From Circinella umbellata (Eukaryota; Mucoromycota; Mucoromycetes; Mucorales; Lichtheimiaceae): a DNA stretch of 64,000 nucleotides. A program made the position numbers and the translations under genes. Positions 12,567 through 25,194 of the stretch are shown in pieces; position 1 is the first letter of the stretch, and each line of letters begins with the position of its first letter. The notes below the pieces were generated by a model. It was not told where the DNA came from, made no database searches, and saw nothing but the letters and a program-made list of their open reading frames with translations. The DNA lies in assembly GCA_025093555.1 (NCBI GenBank), contig JAIWNF010000062.1:62001-126000 (forward strand), in the 5' to 3' direction.

Positions 12567-14239
12567 TATTATTAGTAAAGATTATATGATATTGTAATAA
12601 AGGAAAGGAAAGGAATATGTATTAAAAAAAGTAAGAAAAAAAGAAAAGAAAAAAAAAGGTATTTTATAATTCTTATGATAGAGGATATATATAAGCTACT
12701 AATCCGTTCGCTTGCTGTATGTGGCCGAAATATGACACACACACCAAGTTGGCAAAGCTGGGAAGGGAGGGAGGGGAGTAAGAGAGAATTCATGGTTCGC
12801 CGATCGTGTTGTGTGTTATGTGTGTACCTGTGTTTTCGCCCCCACCCATATTCCCTTAATAAACTTAGAAAAACTTTAAATCTATTCTCAGCTCCTTAAG
12901 GAGAACAACAAATTCTATGAAGTATTTTACAGACACTCGGAAATCGAATCAAGTAAAGTAATTGTTCATCAATTGTTGTACAAGTATGTCCGGGTATGTG
13001 GATCTGTTATAAGAAAAGTTTGCGCTTTTAACTTTCTTCCCACTCTTTTATCATTAACTTTATTAACTGCATCATTATTTATAAAATGTATGAATGATGC
13101 ATGATACTAATGGCGGAAACAAAATGACTTTTTATTATTTTGCCAAAATTTGTCGAGAAAAACATTGTGGATGTACCGAATATGATATAGATCAGTTGAA
13201 ATAATTAATTAAAGAAAAGGGTGGGGGTTGAAAGCGCTTCTACTATTTCAGTGTTGTAATTCATTCTGTGTAAAATAGGTGTGACAAAGTAACACCGGTT
13301 ATACTTTTTGAGAACACGATTTCACTCTCTTTTGTATATGCTACGTACAACAAAAACAAAAAGGTATATATTTTTAATGAGCGGGTGAGATATATGGAGT
13401 CGAAATAATATTATATCCTACTTAACTGGTCAAGTGGCATTGAAATCTATGCGATTTTTCTTGTTCTCAACATAAAACACAAAGGACACACATTTCTGAA
13501 GCTTTGATTAAAGTGAATACTACTGTACTGTTACATAAAATATATGGACCACTGACACTTAGCATAACTAGTAATTGTTAACGATTTAATTGTAGCTAAT
13601 CTCGTTACAACAAGATCACAAGAGCAATGATATATCAGCATATATTATATATTTTTTATAAGGGTTGATTAATATTTTACTAACCTGAACAGAAATGTAC
13701 GTATTATTCTGATATAATCGACAAAAGGGAAAGATCTTTTTTTTATCAATTAAAATAAATTTCCTAAAAATAATGTGCTACAATAGGATGAATAGCTGTA
13801 TTAATTTAGGAGCACAAAATCTTTGGCGCAAATAACTTGGAAAAAACCTGTAAAATGTAATATGTATGCACAAAAAAAAAATAATACTATTTGATATGTA
13901 AGTGTCATTATTATTCGAGTTGTGACTCAAATGGTCGTGTAATCTACCTTTTCTTTTATTCTTGAAAGAGTCGAAATAAATAACGAATAGTACACAAATA
14001 ATATTGCAGTATACTTTTTCTCGCAAGAGCTCGCCGTTTGATACACAATCGACGAGTTTTTTGTTCATGTCTGATCATATCGTCCTTATACCCCAAAACG
14101 TCAACAGCAGTAAGATTACTTGCAACCGTTATAAGCATTTGTAGCCATCATAAATTATACTGCACCATTTGGGCCATGGATTTAGTATGACATATTAAAA
14201 AATTGGAACAACTCATCACATTCTTATGCGCACACCACC
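12567..14239. other. Intergenic: kelch promoter side
   Basis: Upstream of the kelch ATG the kelch-sense strand is C/T-rich (12600-12660). Short ORFs here (minus 13778-14068 and 13956-14138; plus 12675-12899) have no recognisable features and look like chance. No RNA gene seen. Confidence 0.4.
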
Positions 14240-14870
14240 ATGACAGTCTCTTCTATGAACGCTGAAGACAGTAACAACGATCACCAAAAATCCGACACTA
14301 ATTCTGATCTATATATTCCTGAAAGTACGCCTGACTGTGACTTCACGCCATTTTCTGTCTTCAGAGAAGCACTTTAAGTCGATTTAAAAAAAGGCTTCGC
14401 GATCTACCTCCTAAAGCAGACTATCGACCGTTTGTTATCTGAATTCTTTCGCAATACTGCTCGTGACTATAACCCTAAAGCTCTTAATGATGTCAGTACA
14501 AATCGGAAGATCATGCGCCGAACAAACCAACAACTACAGTATTTTTAAAATAGACGTGTTTGCGACATATATAAGAGTAGTCATGAAGAGAGGAGAAAAA
14601 ACTAGGTAGCTCTGAAGACAGCGCATATATTGAGTGAACTGGTGTATATCAAATCACCAAGTTCACTCGCCCAGTTACCAAAGCTTGTTTTGGGAAAGGC
14701 GCTCAATACATTGTTAAGTATTAACAAGAATATGGCCAATGTCCATGCGAACAGAAATTGGAAACAACCAGGAATTATTCCAAGCTCATAAGAGTTTACT
14801 TAATACAATAAAGTCTCTCATTGAAAATGTACCTTTCTCAATAGCAGTCTATAAAGATACCTGGGTATGA
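14240..14870 (+). pseudogene. Decayed protein-coding relic, unidentified
   Basis: One reading frame stays coding-like from ATG 14240 to 14788, interrupted by in-frame stops at 14375-14377, 14546-14548 and 14603-14605 and ended at 14789-14791. A further coding-like stretch then continues in the +1 frame to a stop at 14868-14870. The translation is unlike the surrounding low-complexity AT DNA: it contains FTPFSVFREAL, then TIDRLLSEFFRNTARDYNPK, then KALNTLLSINKNMANVHANR. The stops do not sit in anything with intron signals. I cannot name the family; a gag-like or other mobile-element ORF is one possibility. The call as a relic is moderately supported, the identity not at all. Confidence 0.45.
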
Positions 14871-17800
14871 TCTAAAACTTATAAAGTCAACCCGCGGTTT
14901 TTGAAACCGTTAGATTTCCAGATGTTTTGTTGCAGATTTGCAACAAGTGAAAGTTGTCATTTTCTCGTAATATAGCATACAATACATCTGTTGCTTTTTA
15001 TATTTTTATTTGCATCTACAATACGTACAACATTGTTTTTTTACGTAATGTGGTATAGATGAAATCACATCACATATATAATTAAACAGAGCGTTTCATG
15101 CTATTTTAATATAAATACGTATGTACGCAAATTTATAGTACTAATCGATTTACATACATATTTCTATAACTGTTTTTTTTTTTTTTTCATGGAAAAAGTT
15201 ATAAATTACCATTGACTAAGAAGATAACACCCGGGAAGAATATACGACAGGTCATATGAGAATAATCAAGGACCTCAGTCAATTTTCACATTAATATTTA
15301 TTCAAACATAACAGTGATCAATCGCTCTATCTTCTGTTGGTTATTGAAAAAGATACGCGAAGATCTGCATGGTGGTGTGTTAAATTTTCTTCAGAAGAAA
15401 TAATTATGTGTCAAATGAGAAGCAATATCCTGTGTGTTTGACTACAGCACGTCTTTATATTCACATACATATTTTATCATTATATAAGAAAAGTTATTAA
15501 ATGCTCATTTATACTTCATACTTATTTTAGGACATCGATAAAGATATCCATCTGTGGGTTATACGTAGGGTGCTAAAATAAAAGTTTCCCGTATTGTATT
15601 ATTATGTAATTACCACCGTGGGCTATAACCTTACTGAAAAGCTAGGTTACTCAGAAATATACACAATTATTAGTTATCTTGTATGCTTTTTAGTTTTTTT
15701 CTGGAGCCACAGACTTCCTATTGTATCTTTGTTTCTTTTTCGATTTCATGTTGAAATTACTACTGTTATTTAAGATTATACGTATTATGATATTAATAAC
15801 AAGCAAACGTATATAGTAATATACTTTATGTGTTATAATTCTTATTTGACATATTACGGAAGACCTAAATGCATGGAGTTACTCACTTCATTAAAAAAAA
15901 CCTACAGCACAGGGGTTATCTTCGATAAGATGTAACATCCCGAAACGTTCAATTCAAGTTGCCGGTTTCAAATCCACGAAGTATTTTCAACATTTCCAAA
16001 AAACAAAAAAAAAAAAAAAAAAAAAAAAAAAGTCGCGTAACTGAGAAATTTGCAAAAATGGGAGTTGCGAAAACGAGGGCTGACTGTAATAGTTTCAGAG
16101 TGATATTATCACTGCAGATAGAAGCTATACTGATAGGAATCTTTTGGGTAGTATATGATCGCTTTCTTGCGCTACAATCGAGTAGAAGTATATATATGTA
16201 AAAATATATGAAAGTGACTATACGTAGCTGAAAACTCCCCAGTAAAAGGTAAACTGTTCTTATTTAGGATTTCGAGTAAGTTGCACATCTATACAATATA
16301 ACAATTTCTATTAATACTAATTAGAATAAAACAATGGTACAAACCATCGTGATACACCGTGATAGCAATTTTATGGGTGCATTATTATTAGTGGTGCGTG
16401 TGTTTTGCACCTTTTTAGTTTATTGTTTGTATGTATTGTTGAATTTGTATCGATTATTTTCACAACTTTATTCTCTTTCCTTATGCATGTGTGAAACTTC
16501 CTAACTCTACTTTAAAAAATTAATAACATGAACTTGATGTTAGCAAAGAAAAATCTAATAAAGACAGCTCTACGTACAAAAAAAGCCATCTCGACCGATA
16601 CTACGTCTTTGACCTTGAGTGTATTATGTACATCTGTATCCTATATATATATATATATATATATTTAATAGTCTACTAGTTTATCTTATCTTTTTATCAT
16701 GTTAATTGATCTATAAAAGGGATTCTTTGTTATTCTGCTATACTCTTACCTAATTAATATTGAAAGTGTATAGGAAATCTACAGAAGGATAAACATACAA
16801 TCACTGGATTTATCTGTATATACGTATTCAAAAAAAAACGAACCGTCATGAATCATACTAATTCAATGTATGTGCAATAACTTAGGGAATAGGTCAAATG
16901 TACAGAATTTAAATTGGCCTTTACGCCAACCTCTTCTTTCACAAGATCTTGCCAAGAACCATTTATTGAAAAAATTGAAAATAGCTGATGATATACAAAA
17001 TAAAGACAATGGCAGCAACTTTTCTTGATTAGTCTGTTTAATGGATTGATGAGGCCCATTTCGTGTAACAAAGAATTAACCTTGTCATTTGAGGTTATAT
17101 AAATCTTACAACAATTTCTAGTCATAAGGATTAGGTAATTACGTCCTAACATGAATCGACATGCTAAAAAAGATTTCACGTCAAAATGAAATTCATGAGC
17201 TGAAAGTATTCATCAGCACTATAAAAGAAATTACCCGCCAAAGAAATAATTTAATACCTTTTTTTCTGAAGAAGGGAAGTACTCTATATATTTAAACTGG
17301 TTATATATTCAATGTATGACAAAGATGACAAGCTAGTATCATACTCGTTATTACTTTGATTGAGTGCTCAAAGTGATTGATTGTGTGAGACTCAAAGGTT
17401 CTGATTTACCAAAATAGAGAAGCGTGCTAAAAATTTAGCCACAAACCCTGTTCCATCTATTAAAGTGAACAATTTGCTCCTTTCTGAAAGATATGCAGTA
17501 GATGCATATATTTAGTAAAGAAATTGGTTACACGACATATGTGCTTCCATTGCTCGCAAAATTCCTTTTTTCATTGTGCCGGATTTAAATAAATACGGAG
17601 TAGATCTAGTAGGTTATAGTTTAGTAAACCACTGATATCAATAACTATAAATTTTCTGTAGTTTTTATTTTCTAAAAGCAAAAAAAATAGATTCTATGAT
17701 ATGATATACCAGCGAAGAAATGTCTGCGATGCAAACTAAAATTGTGCTACGATTTTTTTTCCATCAATTTTTTTTATTAATGAATAACATTATGTAGATG

Positions 17801-20203
17801 AGAAAGGAACTTTTAGTTGATGTGAGAATATACTTCGATTCAAAGATTGCTAAGAAAATAAAGCTTTAAACTGATAATTACATGGTATATAGTAGTTACA
17901 CGCTCTTCATATAGCTTGTTTTTACTCCCAATGTCTAGGTGGATTAGCTTTTGCAACCAGCGGGGAAAAAGCGAACGTAAACTCATTAATTACATAAAAG
18001 TCCAGCAGAGGTATTCAGAAAGAACGTATCAATACATAAACATATTTACTGGATTGATGATTTATAAATGTCTATATACATGCAGTTACTACTCGCTACA
18101 ACGATATTGGTATAACGATAATCTAGATATAACGATAGGTTTTTTTTAAATCCAAGACAGATTGAGCAGGAAGAAATCGTTAATTTGCAAGAACAATATC
18201 CTGCAAGGTTCCAGCCGCTTGACATTTTTTGGCCTTTAACTTTGGCCTTTAATTTTTTTTTGTCAAGAGTTTAATGATCTAATTATCAGATACATTTTCA
18301 ACTGTCATCTTACCCCAAAATAGAAAATAGTTATATCCTGCTTCTGCTTCTCCTTAAAAACCAGGCTTTGTTTTCACCTACTGTACAAGTCCAGCTTGTT
18401 ATTTACCATTTTCCATGGCTTTATGAACAATACACAGCTTTTGGCACTTGGTAAGATACTCACGTTTTTTCCTGATGGGACATTAAGATTAGCTGTATGT
18501 GATTATCATATGGTTGTGATTTAATCAGAAGTGATAAGACAAGACATGTTTAATAAAGAGAACTGTCTGCGCAAAGAAAAAAAAACAGGTTTTTTTTCAT
18601 TATTGTTACATTTTTATAGCTTATTTATAGTATAAAAAGCGATGTAATGTCTTAAAGCTTTCTTTTTTCTTTTTGTAAAACACATTAGATACATTCAAGG
18701 CCGAGTACATTACAAATATTTGATATGTAAAATAACTAAACAAATGTGTAAAAAATCACTAAATATTATTCGTATACATTAAAAAATTTGAGCATGCAGC
18801 TACGTAACAAATATTATATCTTATTTTGGAAAATCGAAGCTCAAAGAGACGTACTTTGGTTACGGTTTTTTATTGGAAAAAAAAAAGAAAGTAAAAAATA
18901 TAACACAATACGTAGTATACTAATTGCTAATCCGAATTCAATAAGGGGTACTACATACTTAAGCAAAGAAAAAGAGGCATCAATTGATTACGTATATGAT
19001 TCACACAACATATTATAAACCCCAGTAGTTAATACGCCACTTCAGCATTATGCTTACGTCTATATATATAGGCGGCAAAAAAAGAGGGGTATTATTGGAT
19101 CTATTAATTACCACATATCGACATTGTCATCAATGATAAAACTTAATATGTAAGGTGGTGGACACTTAATAGTATAGAGCAAGTGAGAATATTTATGAAG
19201 AAAAAAGGGAGAAACTACTTATTACTATATACCTCTTTAACGTATAAAACCTTTTGTTTGCAATGAATAATATGTAAAATACATTTACGTATTCCCAACT
19301 AGTATATAATTTTAATGATACGAAGTGGTGCAATGCGGACAGGTCGGTGCCGCCTATAAAATGATATCACAGGTATGTTTTAATTCTATGCCTGATATGT
19401 ACACAAGTAGTAGTAAAATGATAGCAATAATAATAATATATGTATAATTGATCCACGTTTGATGTGATTATGAGGAGGTACGTAAAAGAAAAAAAAAGAA
19501 AGGAGGAAATTGAGCCAAAAAATAAAATTGAGAGAAGAAAATAATCACATGGGATCGAATGCGTCCCTCGATTTCATTTATAATTCTTTTTTTCACTGCA
19601 ATGTTTATCATATGGGGGGGACTAAGCGTATACCAGACTTTGAACTTTATAGTTGCCACTGGTATAATTTTCCCGGACTGATCATAGGGCAAATGACAAC
19701 ATCCTTTATCAAAACAACTTCAAGAACCTTGGATATCGGATTTTGGTGGAATTATATCATTTGGTACGTACGTACAATACTATGTCATAACCATGTTTAC
19801 CACATCATCAAGTGTTTATAAAATTTTTCTAGCAGAAGCAAATGCTGATACTCTTACAGTAGTGCCTAAACAACACTTCAAGTTTATATGTATTATATAT
19901 AGATATTTTGAGGCACACTAGTACTGGCTGTATTATTTACATTGTACATAAGTACGTAACAAAGAAAAAAAAACGAGCAATAAAAATACTAAATTATAGT
20001 AATGAAGGGGAGATGCTACGTAAAAAGAAAAAAAATGACAGAAGCAATAGTAATTATAATGGTAATGATAGTAGTATAGAGGGAGTAGCGAGTTGATAAT
20101 GCTGGGAGAAGAAGTAAGAAAGGGAGTGATGATGATAAAAAATCATGAAAGTATTATATCTTAATAGTATAAGAAGTATTAGAATGTGTATTTTAAATAG
20201 TTA
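14871..20203. other. Long intergenic stretch without an intact gene
   Basis: 5.3 kb of AT-rich DNA downstream of the RhoGEF gene. It has a 27-base A run (16005-16031), a TA microsatellite at about 16643-16664, and many TACGTA hexamers. A 108-codon minus-strand ORF (16853-17179) is slightly protein-like at its end (SWQDLVKEEVGV...) but has no support. The other short ORFs look like chance. Confidence 0.4.
16005..16031 (+). repeat. Poly(A) run, 27 A
   Basis: Uninterrupted A homopolymer, the longest in the window. It could be the tail of an old retroposed sequence, but I found no target-site duplication flanking it, so it may be simple slippage. Confidence 0.7.
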
Positions 20204-22731
20204 TTATCTTGGTATTTTTTGTACATGGTCCATAGCTACAGTCAATCCAGTTAGCAGTTTTAGAGCAACGTCCAATTCAGCAAACTGTGGATCATTACGA
20301 TCTGTATGCTTTATTAAATCTATTAAGTATAATATTTATTACTATATAAATATATTGATATAATAGGTATAAATCTATTATTGTACTACATGTATCAGTT
20401 TAAGAAGAATCATTCTATTTACCTTTGATTAACAGACAATAGCGGGGTACACGCTGAAATGGTGCAATTAAATAATCTGAAATACCCATACGATTGGTAT
20501 CTCTTCGAGTTAAAGATTCTTGTTCGATTTTTAAGAAAACTACATTATTACATGCCCGACGAATTAATTTACTATGTGCTTCATAGTGAACAGCATATTT
20601 CAGAAATACCACCATTTCCTGTTCAAGCATTTGAAACATTCTACCGACGCGTATTAATGAAAAAGAAGAGTTTGCTGATGTTGATGATAAAGTTGATAAC
20701 ATTGAAGAGGAAGAAGTCGTTCGTTGATGATTACGATTTATCATACTACCTCCATGGTTAATATTGTTGTTGGGATGTCGGATGTCTTCAAAACACTGTA
20801 CAATTTTTTCGGAAAGTTGGAGCATTTCTGGTAAATGTCGGAAAAGAACAGGAATATCACTTTCTTTTACTAACGAAGAAGGTTCTTGAGACGCAGTAAT
20901 CATGGGATGCATATACCGAGTCTGGATCAATTTCAATAGTTGATGAAATGATTTTTCGGTAGTATAGAGTTCATTGATGATGAATTTGCATAAAGTTCGG
21001 TCTTTATTTGTAAGCATTTGCTGGCGATGTTGTTGTCTTGATTCAATGTTGGTGTGATAAATCTAAATGTTTGCATTAACATTTTTTATTTGTATAATTA
21101 AATAATATACAAAGGTTATTAGTATTATTATTTACCTCATTAGCGCTATTATCAGATACAAGTAACAGGTTATTTACAGTTTCACGCCAAATAGAAATCG
21201 CCTTGGTTTCTTTTTTATGTACACCACTGCTGATAACGGCAAACATTGTTTGAGCTCGCGTTGGTTTCATTATCTTGGTACTACGGTCGATTGATAATGA
21301 AGATTTTAATAGTACCATAGGTAATGTTGTGCGGCGGTTAGGTGGTTCCAAAAATGGGTATATGGAACTGGAAGATACGACTGGCGCTGGCGATTGTTTA
21401 TTGTTGTTGTCACACAACATGGATGCGGCAGTATTATTGTGGCTGCTACGCTTTCGTTGCTGTTTTGGTGGCGGAGGTAGCGAAGTTGTATTTTCCTCTA
21501 ACGCCATGACAAAAGATGAATCACCATTTAACTTTGACAAAAATTTTGATTTGATAACGGGATGGTGATCTTGCTCCTGATGCTGAATCTGAGTGGAGTT
21601 ATTATTACTTGTTAATGTTTGAACTGATGATGAAGATGAGCTTGATGATGAAATAGATGATTGTCGAAAATGTAAAGTTGTTGTTGTTGCAGAGAGTGGT
21701 AAACTACGTCTCCATGGCGGCAATAATTCTTCTGTTATTTCGGAGGACGCTGTTATAGATGACGATACCGCTGAAGATACTACAGTAGGTATTACTTCAT
21801 CATCTTCTTCATTTTTTTCTTTGCTTTCGATTTCCCCTTCTTTCACATCCAATGAAGAGTATTGATCATGTTGATAAAGATGTGGTTGTTGAGATAGAGG
21901 CCTCTGTCGCTGTTGACAGATTTGTAATGACACGTCGTCATCTGATTGAGTGGGCTGTGGCGATTGCTGAGAAAATGGACGCGGTTTTTGAGTATGGTGC
22001 AATTTATCTTTATGTGGCCATGATTTTGGAGCTTCAATACAACGTTCTGTCTGTTGTTGTTGTTGTTGTTGTTGTTTTCTTATCTGAACCTTTTTATTTT
22101 CTGTTCGAACTAGCAAATTTTGAGATGTCGCATGTCCAAATTTAAAAGACTGTTCTCCCTTATGGTGTGTTGTCGAAGTAGTAGCGTTAATGCTACTGTC
22201 TACTCGATCCTTCTTTTTTGTAGGTGGCATGTTGCGCGTCGCGACAGAATGTTCTCTTTCTTCCTTTTTCTGCCTTTTTTTTATATTGACATTATTTATA
22301 TTTGGGAATGGTTTTGTTGATGTTGCATTATTGGTTTTCTTGTTATTGTTATTACTTTTTATGGTCTTTCCAGTGTTATTAGCTGTTGTATTTACAGTAC
22401 TCGCGCCAACATTGGATGAACATCGGGGTCGATGTCGTGATACAGAAGCAATTAATGTCAATCGAACAGATCGTAAACGACTTATTTGTTGCTGTTGTTG
22501 TTGTTGTTTAGAATTTATAGGTTGAGAATTTGGGAGAGGAGGTGAAGGTGGCGGATATGATGTTGATAAAAAAGGTGTTGATTTTGTTGGTGAAATTGCT
22601 GTGGATGTTGTATTGGATGACTGTGCTAACCGTTTAAGAAACGACTGTCGTTTTTGTTGTTGTGTTGCTTTATTAGCAAGTATGGACGAGGTTGGTATGG
22701 CAGTAGCTTTACTAGTGTCATTTTTTGACAT
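20204..22731 (-). CDS. RhoGEF (DH domain) protein, copy 1
   Basis: Guanine-nucleotide exchange factor for a Rho-family GTPase by domain content. Model complement(join(20204..20319, 20423..21062, 21136..22731)), 783 aa. About 540 N-terminal residues are low-complexity and disordered-looking, with poly-Gln, poly-Asn and poly-Ser runs. The N-terminal KRQSFLKRLAQSS and SVSRHRP segments are shared with copy 2. The DH domain occupies about residues 555-780: CR1-like INELYTTEKSFHQLLKLI, then KYAVHYEAHSKLIRRAC, then CR3-like DYLIAPFQRVPRYCLLIKDL. The protein stops right after the last DH helix (MDHVQKIPR) with no PH domain. The last intron (phase 1, AAA G|AT) is at exactly the same site as in the gene at 52881-54842; the 73-bp intron 21063-21135 is absent there. 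Confidence 0.92.
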
Positions 22732-22830
22732 GACTGCTTCCTTTTACTATAAATTCAATTGTTATTCTTCTCTGTGTAATAAACAAATATATTATTATTA
22801 TTACTTTTGTATGTATATAAATATATAATT

Positions 22831-22965
22831 ATAAAAAGAGAAAGAGGAATGAAAGGAAGAGAAAGAGAAAAAAAAGATAATAAGATGAATAGAGAGTAAC
22901 AAAAGGAAAAAAGGGGAAGAGGGATAAAGAGAAGGGATACGTAGAGAATAAAAAGAAAAGGCACA
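22831..22965 (-). promoter_or_regulatory. CT-rich leader/promoter tract of RhoGEF copy 1
   Basis: On the coding (minus) strand this is almost pure pyrimidine for over 100 bases, starting about 100 nt upstream of the ATG. Pyrimidine tracts near transcription starts are common in fungal promoters. The paralogue at 52881 has one too. Confidence 0.4.
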
Positions 22966-23163
22966 AAGGGGAATAAGGAAAAGCCATAATCATATATCAC
23001 CATCTCGTGGTAGTACAGTTGTCTATACACAAATCTAATGAACTAAATGCTGCACACCAGATTTCATTTGCACATATTATTCATCCATCAAGAATTTAAC
23101 TTGGGCAACAGCAAAATTTTTTTTTGTACATGTCAATGAAGGGCTTGTACTTTTTTTTTTTTT

Positions 23164-23191
23164 GGGGGGGGGAGGTGAGAGGGGGGGAGGG
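23164..23191 (+). repeat. G-rich block with quadruplex potential
   Basis: After a T run come G tracts of about 9, 2, 7 and 3 separated by short A/T spacers. This is exceptional in such AT-rich DNA and could form a G-quadruplex in the divergent promoter region. Confidence 0.5.
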
Positions 23192-25194
23192 TATTAAGAG
23201 AGAAGAAGAAAATCGGGACAACAAATCCGAAACTCTAAAAAAAATTGGTTGTTTGACATTACAAGGCATAATGCAGCGTTTGCTAAACTATTAATTCCAA
23301 CATAATAATTTATAATTTATTACCCAACATAATAGCAACAAAAGTCATAATAACAAGGATAATGATAATATTTTGTTCAGATTATTATTTTATTTATCCA
23401 TTTTTTCAGGGGTAATAATTATAATAAAAAGAGGGTCACATAATGTTAATAAATGCTGATCAAAATAAAAAATACGTACGTAAAAATAAAGGATCAATGT
23501 AGTTGGGGGAGTGGATTCAATTTATACAGTAGTACGTAGGAGGTTAGGGGAGATAAAAAAAAAGGTTTTTATTTCTCAGACATACTGATACATACAGATA
23601 GATTGATGAACGATTGATGGATAGTACTGATTAGAAAGAATGATGATGTTATTAATTGCTGTTTGTGCCGATATAATGATATATAATATAATTATTGAAT
23701 TTTAAAATAATAAACACGCACAGACAAACATATTAATTCATTTTTTATTTTATTTTTTATTTTGTGAGCTTATTAAACTATCGAAAAGATTTTTTTAGCT
23801 TGAATTATTATTTGTTTTGCCACGAAAAAGAATAAAAAAATTAAGGGGATATTTTTTGTAGCTTGTGGCACTTTTATGAACAAATGGCGTTTTTCTTTTA
23901 GTCTATCTTCTTTTTTATTAATATCGGATAAAGAATCCCGGGTTTTGTTGTTCTTTATCCTTGTTAAGTTATTAAAAAAACAATGAATTGTTTTTATATA
24001 TTTGATAAACTTCTTTTTTGGTGATACAAACCTTAAATTCTTATAGAAGATCACTCATTAACCATGTATAAATATCAAATGTATACTATATATCATTTTA
24101 TTTGCTCTAGTACTAGCATAGTAAAGAGGAAGAGATAATCTTTTAATCAAATAATCCAAACATTATCGATAGTGTATACTAGGAGTGTTTAATGTTTGAC
24201 AATTGATTTATAAAAATTATTAAAAGAGGATTTGGAAGCTACTTATAAATGAAAAAGATCGACGAGGAACTATATCGGAAAAGAGAATTCGATTTGATCC
24301 AGCAGGATAATAAATAGATATTTTGTGATAGTGTGAACAATAAAATTCTATCTCTAAGATATTTACTTAACAGCATATACAAAAACTTGTTATCCTCACT
24401 TCTCTTGTGTGATAAAATATAAAATGTTCTTCTTTTTAAACCTTTGTATTTGTACCATAAAAACTGAATAAACGAAATCAAGATATATTAACTATATTGA
24501 TACAATTGATGACGTTGTTTTTTTCCGATGCACCGTCGTTATTTTCTCTTCTACGTATCAATATACTAATAAACCAGTTATTACTGCTACCTATTATATA
24601 CATTGTAATATACGTATCACAACACCAAATTTAAAAATGTACACACTACTATTGAACTACTGCGAACAGTGTATATTATTGTGTAAATGCAATCAACTTT
24701 TTAGTTTTCTAAACTATCTACTCATTTCTTTTTATTTACGTAGCTATAATTGAAAATAAATACCGTTACAGTATAATAAATTACATCTACTTCATCTGAT
24801 GAGTAAAAATAATAATAATATTATGAGATACTTGGAGTGAGGAAAGGGTTATAAAATGAGTTGTCTGATATATTAAGTTTTTCTTGACAACAACAGTGAA
24901 TAAATCCAACCATTATAAATCTACTAACAACAACGAGTAAAAAATATTTATGTTTCTGCATAGTTTCAAATTATCCTTATTGACGTCAGTTACCAGGAAA
25001 CGGAAGCTCCGGTCCGACTATCTGTGTTCCAATGAATGAGAACCTCTTTTAGGTTATTCCTTGAAGACTATTTATAGTTTTCTTAATTTCTTAAATCCTC
25101 TCTCCCCTTTACTTTTTTTTCATTTCTTCTTTAACAAACTAAAACCATATACTTGTTTTTTTTTATACATAATAGAATTAGTAATAAAATATAA

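Larger units (their letters stand above)
22732..25194. other. Intergenic between divergent RhoGEF copy 1 and DHHC genes
   Basis: 2.5 kb of divergent promoter space. It holds a plus-strand polypurine tract (22831-22965), a G-rich block (23161-23195) and many TACGTA hexamers. The minus ORFs at 23773-24054 and 24239-24481 are Lys/Phe/Ile-rich, typical of chance ORFs in AT-rich DNA. Confidence 0.45.

Noticed and set aside
15957..15978. GCCGGTTTCAAATCC resembling a tRNA B box
   Set aside because: One base out of register with the consensus, no T stem, and no cloverleaf upstream.
16853..17179. 108-codon minus-strand ORF with SWQDLVKEEVGV near its end
   Set aside because: A faint similarity to Mutator-like transposase N-termini came to mind, but there is no catalytic region, repeat or splice support.
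22190..22525. Plus-strand ORF rich in Leu/Cys/Phe opposite RhoGEF1
   Set aside because: Antisense shadow of poly-Gln, poly-Asn and Ser-rich coding sequence.
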